A stretch of DNA of 64,000 nt, from positions 124,001 through 188,000 of the forward strand of contig NZ_CP093311.1 of the NCBI RefSeq assembly GCF_024498955.1, read 5' to 3'. The position numbers were made by a program, and so were the translations under genes. Of this stretch, positions 9,095 through 18,092 are shown in pieces. Position 1 is the stretch's first letter. Every line of letters begins with the position of its first letter. Below the pieces are notes generated by a model. That model saw only the letters and a program-made list of their open reading frames with translations, was not told the origin of the DNA and ran no database searches. This DNA comes from Thermomonas paludicola. GTDB taxonomy: Bacteria; Pseudomonadota; Gammaproteobacteria; Xanthomonadales; Xanthomonadaceae.

Positions 9095-9322
9095 ATGGGC
9101 GGTTTCAGTATTTGGCATTGGTTGGTCGTGCTGGTCATCGTGCTGCTGGTGTTCGGCACCAAGCGTCTGACGTCGGGTGCGCGCGATCTCGGCAAGGCGG
9201 TGCACGAATTCAAGAAGGGCATGCACGGCGACGATGGCGACACGCCGGCGCCCCGGCTCGGCGAGGACAAGCCGGCGCCGGCACCCACCGAACAGCGCGA
9301 ACGCGACGACGCCGCGCGCTGA
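9095..9322 (+). CDS. tatA: Sec-independent protein translocase subunit TatA
   Basis: Forms the size-variable pore of the twin-arginine pathway that exports folded proteins. The 75-residue protein has a single N-terminal membrane helix ([18 protein letters not shown]), a hinge with FGTKRL, an amphipathic helix ([16 protein letters not shown]) and an acidic tail. It is the first gene of tatABC; a TAAAAT -10 box lies at 9054-9059. TatA rather than TatE is inferred from operon position. Confidence 0.95.
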   Translation: MGGFSIWHWLVVLVIVLLVFGTKRLTSGARDLGKAVHEFKKGMHGDDGDTPAPRLGEDKPAPAPTEQRERDDAAR

Positions 9323-9340
9323 CGCCGCAAGGCGCCGTCG

Positions 9341-9643
9341 ATGTTCGATTTCTCCTTCGGCGAAATGCTGGTGGTCGCGCTGGTGGCGCTCATCGTGCTG
9401 GGTCCGGAACGCCTGCCCAAAGCCGCGCGTTTCGCCGGGTTGTGGGTGCGCAAGGCGCGCGCGCAGTGGTATGCAATGAAGAACGAACTGGAGCAGGAGC
9501 TGGCCAGCGAGGAGCTCAAGCGCAGCCTGCAGGAAACCCGCCAGGCGCTGCAGGACGCCGAGGCGCAGCTGCGGCAGGCCTCCGCAGACCTGCCGAAGGC
9601 CCTTGAACCACCGCCTGCCGTGGACACCCGCCACGATGACTGA
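9341..9643 (+). CDS. tatB: Sec-independent protein translocase subunit TatB
   Basis: Works with TatC to recognise twin-arginine signal peptides. The 100-residue protein begins MFDFSFGEMLVVALVALIVLGPERLP, with Glu8 in the membrane helix and the GPERLP hinge typical of TatB. A long charged amphipathic helix follows. At 100 residues it is shorter than E. coli TatB (171). It sits 18 bp after tatA and overlaps tatC by 8 bp. Confidence 0.95.
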   Translation: MFDFSFGEMLVVALVALIVLGPERLPKAARFAGLWVRKARAQWYAMKNELEQELASEELKRSLQETRQALQDAEAQLRQASADLPKALEPPPAVDTRHDD

Positions 9644-10388
9644 CGGCGCCGCAGACAACGAGCGCCCGCTGATCGCGCACCTGCTGGAGCTGCGCACGCG
9701 CCTGCTGCGCGGCGTGGCCGGGCTGATGCTGGTGCTGCTGGCATTGCTGCCCTTCGCCAATCGCCTGTACGCCCTGCTGGCGCAGCCGCTATTGGCCAAG
9801 CTGCCAAAAGGCGGCCAGCTGATCGCCACCGAAGTGGCGTCGCCGTTCTTCGCGCCGATGAAGCTGGCCTTTTTTGCGGCGCTGATGGTCGCGATGCCAT
9901 GGCTGCTGTATCAGGCATGGGCGTTCGTGGCACCGGGCCTGTACAAACGCGAAAAACGACTGGCCCTGCCGCTGCTCAGCTCGGCGCTGGCGCTGTTCTA
10001 CGCCGGCTGCGCGTTCGCCTACTTCCTGGTGTTGCCGATGGTGTTCGGCTTTCTGGCGCGGGTCACGCCCAGCGGTGTGGCGATGATGACCGACATCAGC
10101 GCCTACCTGGATTTCGTGCTGGTGCTGTTCCTCGCCTTCGGGCTGGCCTTCGAGCTGCCGGTGGCGCTGGTGATCCTGGCGCTGCTGGGCTGGGTGACGC
10201 CGGCGCAGCTGCGTGAAGGTCGCGGCTACGCGGTGGTCGGCATCTTCATCGTGGCGGCGCTGCTGACCCCGCCCGACGTGGTCAGCCAGCTGATGCTGGC
10301 GATCCCGATGTGCCTGCTCTACGAAGCGGGCATCATCGCTGCCAAACTGGTCGCACCGGGCAAACAGGCCGATGGAACCGCTGCCTGA
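9636..10388 (+). CDS. tatC: Sec-independent protein translocase subunit TatC
   Basis: Multi-spanning core of the Tat receptor. The 250-residue protein has the N-terminal HLLELRTRLLRG motif, six predicted membrane helices and the conserved FELPVALVILALLG and PPDVVSQLMLAIP regions. The ATG at 9636, inside the tatB 3' end, was chosen because the cytoplasmic N-terminus of TatC starts there; an in-frame start at 9603 would add eleven unlikely residues. It overlaps the RDD gene by 17 bp. Confidence 0.95.
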   Translation: MTDGAADNERPLIAHLLELRTRLLRGVAGLMLVLLALLPFANRLYALLAQPLLAKLPKGGQLIATEVASPFFAPMKLAFFAALMVAMPWLLYQAWAFVAPGLYKREKRLALPLLSSALALFYAGCAFAYFLVLPMVFGFLARVTPSGVAMMTDISAYLDFVLVLFLAFGLAFELPVALVILALLGWVTPAQLREGRGYAVVGIFIVAALLTPPDVVSQLMLAIPMCLLYEAGIIAAKLVAPGKQADGTAA

Positions 10389-11061
10389 ACGCAACCCGGC
10401 GGGGTTCTGGGCGCGCAGCGCCGCATGGTCGCTGGACGCTGTCTGCCTGCTGCCGCTGGCGCTGCTGCTTGGCGCATCGCCGATACGCGCGGCATTGGTG
10501 CAGGCCAGCGCAGCCTTCTCCGCACTGTCCGCCGACATGACTCGCCTGCTGGATGCGGCGCTGGCGCAGGGGCAGATCCCCACCGCGCGGGTGCTGAGCT
10601 GGCTGCAGGATCCGCGCTTGCTGGCCAGTATCGACCAGCTGCAATCGGCGCTGACCCTGCTGTTGATCCTGCCGCTGCTGTTCTACGCCGCGCTGGCCGG
10701 CCTGTGGTCGGTGGGTTTCGAGGCCTCGGCGTGGCAGGCAACGCCCGGCAAGCGCGCACTGGGGCTGGTGGTCACCACCGCCCACGGTGGCCGCCTGTCG
10801 CGCCGGCAGGCACTGCTGCGCTTTGCGGCGGCCGGCGTGTCCTGGCTCAGCCTGAATCTGGGGCACGCGATGGCGGCGTTCGCGCCGCACCTGGCCCTGC
10901 ACGACCGGCTCAGCCACAGCCGCGTGCTGGCCGCACGTCCGGGGCTTCCGCTGTGGGCCAGGGCGTGGCTGGGCCTGCTGGCGACAGGGTTCCTGCTGGG
11001 AAGCGTGCTGGCGTTTCGCTGGTTGCAGGGGTGGATGCTGCAGGCGGCGGGCGCGGCCTGA
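10372..11061 (+). CDS. RDD-family membrane protein
   Basis: A 229-residue inner-membrane protein with an RDD domain: the conserved Arg/Asp pattern appears in WARSAAWSLDA near the start, then helices, and the ATPGKRALGLVV segment near residue 120 that marks this family. Three or four membrane spans are visible. RDD proteins are of uncertain function; some are linked to ion transport. It starts within tatC (17-bp overlap), so it is probably co-expressed with the Tat genes, though a role in export is not shown. Confidence 0.8.
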   Translation: MEPLPERNPAGFWARSAAWSLDAVCLLPLALLLGASPIRAALVQASAAFSALSADMTRLLDAALAQGQIPTARVLSWLQDPRLLASIDQLQSALTLLLILPLLFYAALAGLWSVGFEASAWQATPGKRALGLVVTTAHGGRLSRRQALLRFAAAGVSWLSLNLGHAMAAFAPHLALHDRLSHSRVLAARPGLPLWARAWLGLLATGFLLGSVLAFRWLQGWMLQAAGAA

Positions 11062-11062
11062 T

Positions 11063-11989
11063 TCAGGCCTCGAACGTGTGCGGGGAGGGCAGCGTGGCCG
11101 GCGCTTCGCCAAACGTGTCACGCCACGCCAGGTAGGCGCCGCCTGTCACCAGCACCAGCACCACTGCGGCAAAGCCGAGTATCGCCAGCATCGTCACCAC
11201 CACGCCCACAACGGGGTGGAGCATGCTGCCCAGCGTCGCCAGCAGCGCCACCCCCAGCGCGGCCGCGAGCGCCCCCACCAGCAGTGCGCCGATGAACAGC
11301 ACGCCGGCCAGCATGTTGGGGGCCGCGTTGCGCACCAGCGCCCGCAGCGCAGCGACAAGCGCAGCGCCCGGATGGCAGCCGGAAAACAGCATCAGCGGAA
11401 TCGCGAGCAGCAACAGGCCATAGCTGAAGTAGTTGAAGCCCATCTGCAGCAGGAACAGCAGCCCGGGATGGTGCGGCTCGGGCAATGTCGTCGTCGCGCC
11501 CTGCATCGCCGACTGCATCGCCTGCAGGTAGTCGCGCCAGTAATCACTGCCCGCAATGGCCATCAACAGCATCCCGCCGATGACCGTCAGCACCATTTGC
11601 GCCACCCCCAGCCATGCCAGCCGCCGTCCATGCGGCGTGCGCAGCGGCGCGAACACGTCGCGCGCGCGCGACGGTCGCCCGGCCTCGGTTTCGCGCACCA
11701 CGTGCATCACCCCGCCCAGCAGGATCGGCACCAGCAACACCACCAGCGCGGTCAATGGCAATGCCACCGCCATCATCGCGCCCACGCCAACCCCGTTGCC
11801 CGGCCCGGCCGCATTGACGCCACCCACCAGCAGCGCCAGCACCAGCACCATCAGCAGGACGGCGGCATACAGCGCCGCGATCATCAACAGGGCGGCGCCC
11901 AGCACCGCGCGCGGGTTTCGTGCGCCCAGATCAATGGCCTGCCGAAACCACACCCAGCCCTGACTGACCGGCAACCTGCGAATGTCCAT
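11063..11989 (-). CDS. BPSS1780-type multi-pass membrane protein
   Basis: About 308 residues with six or more hydrophobic helices, beginning MDIRRLPVSQGWVWFRQAIDLGARNP, the opening seen in the BPSS1780 family of uncharacterised inner-membrane proteins. No enzymatic motif is visible. An upstream in-frame ATG at 12013 would add eight residues (MRFISRRS). Its stop is 1 bp past the convergent RDD gene, so the two genes end almost back to back. The family name is from pattern memory, hence moderate confidence. Confidence 0.7.
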   Translation of the reverse strand: MDIRRLPVSQGWVWFRQAIDLGARNPRAVLGAALLMIAALYAAVLLMVLVLALLVGGVNAAGPGNGVGVGAMMAVALPLTALVVLLVPILLGGVMHVVRETEAGRPSRARDVFAPLRTPHGRRLAWLGVAQMVLTVIGGMLLMAIAGSDYWRDYLQAMQSAMQGATTTLPEPHHPGLLFLLQMGFNYFSYGLLLLAIPLMLFSGCHPGAALVAALRALVRNAAPNMLAGVLFIGALLVGALAAALGVALLATLGSMLHPVVGVVVTMLAILGFAAVVLVLVTGGAYLAWRDTFGEAPATLPSPHTFEA

Positions 11990-12031
11990 GCTGCGCCTCG
12001 AAATGAAGCGCACAGGATACCGGAGCGCCGG

Positions 12032-12745
12032 TCAACGCCGCGCGAGGCGAACGAAGCGGCGCAACACGGCGCGCGCGTCCGGCGCGGCGCTGACCTCGGC
12101 CGCCAGCTGCCGGCTGCAGCGCCCTTCGCCGGCCAGTGCCTCCGCGCGTGCGCGGATATAGCCGCGCATGTGGGTGGTGCTGAATTCCGGGTGGAACTGC
12201 ACGCCCCAGGCGCGCTCGCCCCAGCGAAAGGCGTGGCAGGCATCATGCGCGTTGCAGGCCAGCACGTCAGCGCCCGGCGGCGGGCGCAGCACGCTCTGCA
12301 GATGGGTGGCCTGCGCCGGGAAACGTGCCGGCAATCGGGAAAACAGCGGATCGGCGCTGGCGCTGGTCTGCAGGTCAATGCAAACGGTGCCCATCTCGCG
12401 TCCGTTCGGGTTGTAGCCCACCTCACCGCCCAGCGCATGCGCCAGCAACTGATGGCCGTAGCAAATGCCCAGCAGCGGCAACCCTGCATGCGCGGCCTCG
12501 CCAAGCCAGGCCGCGCTGCGCTCGCTCCACGGCAGACGCTCGGTGACCATCGCCGCCGAGCCGGTGATCAACACCCCGGCAAAGCCTTCGCGCGACGGCA
12601 AGGCATCGTCTGCGGCGGCATCCACCACCACGGCCTCGTCACGGCCCAGTCCTGCGGCCACGCGTATCCAGTGGGCGAAGCTGCCGTAACGACGCATGCT
12701 GGGCGTTGGCTGCCCGGTTTCAAGGATGAGGAAGGGCGTGGTCAT
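12032..12745 (-). CDS. Class-I glutamine amidotransferase (GMP-synthase-like)
   Basis: A 237-residue free-standing GATase-1 domain. The nucleophile Cys95 lies in LLGICYGHQ, and His185 and Glu187 in GVQFHPE complete the Cys-His-Glu triad. Proteins of this size without a synthetase partner are often called GMP synthase glutamine-amidotransferase-like and may act on small gamma-glutamyl compounds; the substrate is not evident. Its promoter must lie in the hairpin-rich gap shared with the divergent glyQ. Confidence 0.85.
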   Translation of the reverse strand: MTTPFLILETGQPTPSMRRYGSFAHWIRVAAGLGRDEAVVVDAAADDALPSREGFAGVLITGSAAMVTERLPWSERSAAWLGEAAHAGLPLLGICYGHQLLAHALGGEVGYNPNGREMGTVCIDLQTSASADPLFSRLPARFPAQATHLQSVLRPPPGADVLACNAHDACHAFRWGERAWGVQFHPEFSTTHMRGYIRARAEALAGEGRCSRQLAAEVSAAPDARAVLRRFVRLARR

Positions 12746-12758
12746 CAGGGTCTCGCTC

Positions 12759-12787
12759 CTCCCCTTTGCGCGCAGCGCAAGGGGGAG
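12759..12787. repeat. CTCCCC hairpin repeat
   Basis: A 13-bp inverted repeat (CTCCCCTTTGCGC at 12759-12771 and GCGCAAGGGGGAG at 12775-12787, one wobble pair) in the divergent gap between the amidotransferase and glyQ. It belongs to the C/G-rich hairpin family of this window. Confidence 0.6.
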
Positions 12788-12835
12788 GTTGGGAGGGGGG
12801 GCGGCTCTTGGCGGTGGAAAGGCACCCCTCCCCGA

Positions 12836-12866
12836 CCCTCCCCTTCGCCTTCGGCGAAAGGGAGGG
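12836..12866. repeat. CCCTCCCC hairpin repeat
   Basis: A 14-bp inverted repeat with one mismatch (CCCTCCCCTTCGCC at 12836-12849 and its partner at 12853-12866) around a TTC loop. It is the second element of a tandem pair upstream of glyQ. Confidence 0.6.
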
Positions 12867-12883
12867 AGTGGAAGCGGCGCACT

Positions 12884-12889
12884 TATACT
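12884..12889 (+). promoter_or_regulatory. Candidate -10 box of glyQ
   Basis: TATACT, five of six matches to TATAAT, 30 bp upstream of the glyQ ATG in an otherwise GC-rich gap. A start near 12896 would give a leader of about 23 bases. The expected -35 position falls inside the adjacent repeat and shows no good match. Confidence 0.45.
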
Positions 12890-12918
12890 AAACGGCTACG
12901 CCGCAGCATCGTGCATCC

Positions 12919-13862
<944 letters not shown>

Positions 13863-13866
<4 letters not shown>

Positions 13867-16037
13867 ACATGCAACCCCTTCTGATCGAACTCGGCACCGA
13901 AGAGCTGCCGGTCAAGGCGCTGCCGGGATTGGCGCAGGCGTTCTTCGACGGCGTGCTGGCCGCGCTGGACAAGCGCGGCGTGGCGGTGGAGCGCGGCGAC
14001 GCCAAGCCGCTGTACTCGCCGCGCCGGCTGGCGGTGCTGTTGCCGGGCGTGGCGACCGAGCAGCCGGAGCAGACCTCCGAGGTGCTGGGCCCGTACCTCA
14101 ACATCGCGCTGGACGCCAACGGTGCGCCGACCAAGGCGCTGGAGGGCTTTGCCGCCAAGGCCGGCGTCGAGTGGACCGCGCTGGAGAAAACCCGCGACGC
14201 CAAGGGCGAGCGCTTCGTCCACCGCGCCACCACGCCGGGCGCGCTGACCCTCGACCTGCTGCAGGGCGTGCTGGACGAGGCGCTGGCCGGCATGCCCATT
14301 CCCAAGCCGATGCGCTGGGGCGCGCACGCTTACGGTTTCGCCCGCCCGCTGCACTGGCTGGTGGCGCTGCTGGGCAACGAGATCGCTGATGTCGAAGCGC
14401 TGGGCATCCGCGCCGGCCGCGACACCCGCGGCCACCGCTTCCATCACCCGGACGCCATCGCCATCGCGCAGCCGCAGGACTACGTGGACGCGCTGCGCGG
14501 CGCCAAGGTGCTGGTGGATGCCGACGCGCGCCGCGCGCGCATCGTCGATGAAGTCGAACGCGCGGCCAGCGCCGTCGGCGGCAGCGCCCGCATCGACGCC
14601 GGCAACCTGGAGCAGGTGAATTGCCTCAACGAATGGCCGGTGGCGGTGGCCTGCGCGTTCGAACGCGAGTTCCTGGCGGTGCCGCAGGAAGCGCTGGTCG
14701 AGACGATGGAGGCCAACCAGAAGTTCTTCCCGGTGCTGGATGCCAGCGGCAAGCTCACCGAGAAGTTCATCGGCATCGCCAACATCGAATCCAAGGACCC
14801 GGCGGAAATCCGCAAGGGCTACGAGCGGGTGATCCGCCCGCGCTTCAGCGACGCCAAGTTCTTCTTCGACGAGGACCTGAAGCAGGGCCTGGCGTCGATG
14901 GGCGACGGGCTGAAGACCGTCACCTACCAGGCCAAGCTGGGCAGCGTGGCCGACAAGGTGGCGCGCGTGGCCGCGCTGGCCAAGGCCATCGCCGCGCAGG
15001 TCGGCGCCGATGCGGCGCAGGCGGAGCGCGCGGCGCTGCTGGCCAAGAACGACCTGCAAAGCCGCATGGTCAATGAGTTCCCCGAGTTGCAGGGCATCGC
15101 CGGCCGCTACTACGCACAGCAGGCGGGCGAACCTGATGCGGTGGCACTGGCGATCGACGAGGCCTACCGCCCGCGCTTCGCCGCCGACGACATCGCGGCA
15201 TCAACGCTGGGCAAGGTGCTGGCGATTGCCGAACGGCTGGACACGTTGGCCGGCGGTTTTGCCGCGGGCCTGAAGCCGACCGGCAACAAGGACCCGTTCG
15301 CGCTGCGGCGCAATGCGCTGGGACTGGCACGGACGATTATCGAGAGCGGGTTCGAGCTTGATCTGAAGTCCCTTACTGGCGAAGCACTGGAACAGGTTTA
15401 TCAAGCAAAGCTGTGGGCAGCTCTCGACGATAAAGCTAAAGCCGCGAAGACCGCTAAAGAGAAGGGCGTTGCTGTTGAGGACTATCAAACAGCAGAAGTT
15501 GTTGGCGGAGGAACGCCTGGCCGCATTGATGAAATTTACGACTTCATCCTCGACCGCCTGCGCGGCTACTACGCCGACAAGGGCGTGCCGGCCTCGCAGT
15601 TCAACGCGGTCGCCGAGCTGAAGCCGGCCTCGCTGTACGACTTCGACCGCCGCCTCGATGCCATCGGCACCTTCGCGCAGCTGCCGGAGGCTGCCGCGCT
15701 GGCCGCCGCCAACAAGCGCATCGGCAACATCCTGAAGAAGGCCGACATCGACATCCCGGCGATGGAGGACGCGGCGCTGCTGTCCGAGCCCGCCGAGCTG
15801 GCGCTGGCCGAAGCGGTGGAAGCCGCCTACGCCGAGACCGGCCCGGCGCTGGCGGTGGGCGATTACGTCAGCGTGCTGACCCGTCTGGCGGCGCTGCGCG
15901 CGCCGGTGGACGCGTTCTTCGACGCGGTGATGGTCAACGCCGACGATCCGAAGGTGCGCGCCAACCGGTTGGCGCTGCTGCAGCGGCTGGCCAGCCGGCT
16001 GGGCAGCGTGGCGGCGATTGAACATCTGTCGGTGTAA
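13863..16037 (+). CDS. glyS: Glycyl-tRNA synthetase beta subunit
   Basis: Beta subunit that binds tRNA-Gly and holds the alpha2beta2 enzyme together. The 724-residue protein opens [21 protein letters not shown] and keeps the KPMRWG and CLNEWP motifs. It is about 35 residues longer than E. coli GlyS (689). Much of the surplus maps to roughly residues 500-560, encoded by bases 15361-15540, where GC falls to about 51% by hand count and codon use changes (TTA, GAT, AAA, GTT codons). The frame is intact, so the protein is presumably functional. Confidence 0.97.
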
Positions 16038-16082
16038 ACCCACTCACTCCCCTGCGAATGCAGGAAGACTGCTGCTCTTGCT

Positions 16083-16148
16083 CCCTCCCCTGCTTGCAGG
16101 GGAGGGTTGGGGAGGGGTTCGCGCTTCGTCGCGAAAACGCAACCCCTC
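16083..16148. repeat. Compound C/G-rich hairpin repeat after glyS
   Basis: A perfect 11-bp stem (CCCTCCCCTGC at 16083-16093, complement at 16096-16106) with a TT loop, followed by an outer GAGGGGTT/AACCCCTC pair at 16112-16119 and 16141-16148 enclosing a CGCG...CGCG stem. It may stop glyS transcription, but it matches the repeat family rather than a typical T-tailed terminator. Confidence 0.65.
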
Positions 16149-16205
16149 CGCTGCGCAAGGGGGGAGACAAGCATCCAGGTTAATCGTCCGTTGACGCCGC
16201 ATCGG

Positions 16206-16211
16206 TATCCT
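16206..16211 (+). promoter_or_regulatory. Candidate -10 box of tamA, leaderless spacing
   Basis: TATCCT fits TAnnnT, and its last base is 6 bp before the tamA ATG at 16218, so the predicted +1 is the start codon itself. No Shine-Dalgarno sequence lies in the 15 bp before the ATG. Confidence 0.4.
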
Positions 16212-16217
16212 GCGCCG

Positions 16218-18092
16218 ATGCCCCCTGCCCGCACACGCCTGCCGCTTCTTCTCGCCTGCTGCCTCGCCGCCGCGCCCGCCCTGGCGGCGAAGGTGACGAA
16301 GGTCGATATCCAGGGCCTGCCGAACGCGGCGATGGAAGACAACGTGCGCAGCGCGCTGTCGCTGCAGAACGAGCTGGGCAAGACTCTGCGCCCGCGCCGG
16401 TTGCGCTACCTGCTGCAGGTTGCCGAAGGCGAATCGCGCAGGGCGCTGGAGCCATTCGGCTATTACTCACCCACCATCCATGTGACCCGCAGCGATCGTC
16501 CGGCGCCTGCCGATGCCGACAACGGCGAAGGCGCCGACGAGGCCGCGGACAACGCAGGCGACAACGCCGGTGCCGTCACCACCCACCGCGCCGACGATCA
16601 GCCGCTGACGGTGACGATCCGGATCGAACCCGGCGCGCCGGTGCGCGTGCGCGGCCTCGACCTGGGCATCGACGGCCCTGCCGGCAAGGACGCCGCCGTC
16701 GCCGGCGCACTGGCCGCATTCCAGCCACGCAAGGACGACATCCTCGACCATGCACGTTACGAGGCCAGCAAGGCGCAGGTGAACCTTGCGCTGCTCAATC
16801 ACGGCTATTTCGATGCCGATTACGGCAGCCACCGGGTAGAGGTCACTCGCGCGCAGCTGGCCGCCGACATCGCGCTGCGCTGGAACAGCGGCATCCGCTA
16901 CACGCTGGGCGACGCACGCTTCAGCCAGACGCCCGCGCCCATCATCGACCCGCACCTGTTGCGCAAGCTGGTGCCGTGGCAGCCCGGCGAGCCTTACGAC
17001 GAAGCCGAGCTGGATCGCCTGCGCGCGTCACTGGTGGCGCTGGACTACTTCGGCCTGGTGGATGTGCAGGCCGCGCCCGGTCAGGCGGCCAGCGGGCAGG
17101 TGCCGGTCAACGTGGAGCTGACCCCGGCCAAGCGCAGCATCTACACCGTGGGTGCCAGCTACGGCACGCTCAGCGGCGCGGGCGTCAGCCTCGGCGTGGA
17201 GCGCCGCTATCTCAACCGGCACGGACACAAGGCGCTGGCGCAGATCGACTATGCCGAAAAGCGCAAGACCGCCACCGTGCAATACCGCATTCCCGCGTTC
17301 GCGTGGCTGGACGGCTGGTACACCGCCAGCCTGCAGGCCGCCGACGAGCAGACCGCTTACGTCAACAGCCGGCGGCTGGAACTGGTGGCCAGCCGCAACG
17401 GGCAGTACAGCGCGCATCTGAACCTGGTGGCCTCGCTGCACGTGCTGCGCGAGCGCTGGGCCTATTCCAGCCTCACCCGGCCGGTACCCAGCTTCACCTT
17501 CGCCAGTTTCGTGTTCCCCGCGCTGCGCGCCGAATACATCGACGTGGACAACCGCATGGCGCCGCGTCGCGGCATGGGCGCCGGGCTGACCTTGCGTGGC
17601 GGCAAAGGCGGCGCCGACGGCAAGGCCACGTTCTCGCAGTTGCTCGCCAACGTGCAGTGGTTCCACGGCTTCGACGCCGACAGCCGCTTGATCGCGCGCG
17701 GCGAATTGGGCCACACCTTCACCCGCGACGTGCTGAACCTGCCACCCAGCCTGCGCTTCTATGCCGGCGGCGACCGCAGCGTGCGCGGTTACGGTTGGCA
17801 CGAAGTCGGGCCGCGCATCAGCACCGGCGCCGGCGACTATTTCACCGGCGCGCCCAACGTGCTCACCGCCAGCCTGGAATACGAACGCTACTTCTTCGGT
17901 CCGTGGGGCGCGGCGGTGTTCGTGGACACTGGCAGCGCATTCGAAGGCAAGCATGCCGATCTGCACACCGGCGTCGGCGTCGGCCTGCGCTGGCGCTCGC
18001 CGGTCGGGCCGGTGCGCATCGACATCGCGCACGGGCTGAAGTCGCCGGATTCGCCGATCACCCTGCACCTCAACATCGGGGCGGACCTGTGA
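16218..18092 (+). CDS. tamA: Translocation and assembly module protein TamA (Omp85 family)
   Basis: Outer-membrane Omp85 barrel that, with TamB, supports outer-membrane protein insertion and lipid transport to the outer membrane. The 624-residue protein has a signal peptide ending near ALAA (residue 21), N-terminal POTRA-like modules, a low-complexity acidic insert (DADNGEGADEAADNAGDNAG) near residue 100, and a C-terminal barrel with the FYAGGDRSVRGY motif of the Omp85 barrel. The ATG at 16218 was chosen because the signal peptide starts there. It overlaps tamB by 4 bp (GTGA). Confidence 0.95.
   Translation: MPPARTRLPLLLACCLAAAPALAAKVTKVDIQGLPNAAMEDNVRSALSLQNELGKTLRPRRLRYLLQVAEGESRRALEPFGYYSPTIHVTRSDRPAPADADNGEGADEAADNAGDNAGAVTTHRADDQPLTVTIRIEPGAPVRVRGLDLGIDGPAGKDAAVAGALAAFQPRKDDILDHARYEASKAQVNLALLNHGYFDADYGSHRVEVTRAQLAADIALRWNSGIRYTLGDARFSQTPAPIIDPHLLRKLVPWQPGEPYDEAELDRLRASLVALDYFGLVDVQAAPGQAASGQVPVNVELTPAKRSIYTVGASYGTLSGAGVSLGVERRYLNRHGHKALAQIDYAEKRKTATVQYRIPAFAWLDGWYTASLQAADEQTAYVNSRRLELVASRNGQYSAHLNLVASLHVLRERWAYSSLTRPVPSFTFASFVFPALRAEYIDVDNRMAPRRGMGAGLTLRGGKGGADGKATFSQLLANVQWFHGFDADSRLIARGELGHTFTRDVLNLPPSLRFYAGGDRSVRGYGWHEVGPRISTGAGDYFTGAPNVLTASLEYERYFFGPWGAAVFVDTGSAFEGKHADLHTGVGVGLRWRSPVGPVRIDIAHGLKSPDSPITLHLNIGADL

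Noticed and set aside
16191..16196. TTGACG as the -35 of tamA.
   Set aside because: It is only 9 bp from the TATCCT box, far from the 16-18 bp spacing needed.
16976..18088. A long N-terminal extension of TamB through an alternate frame of tamA.
   Set aside because: The sequence is low-complexity Arg/Ala-rich and antiphase to TamA; the GTG overlapping the tamA stop gives the expected TamB length and membrane anchor.
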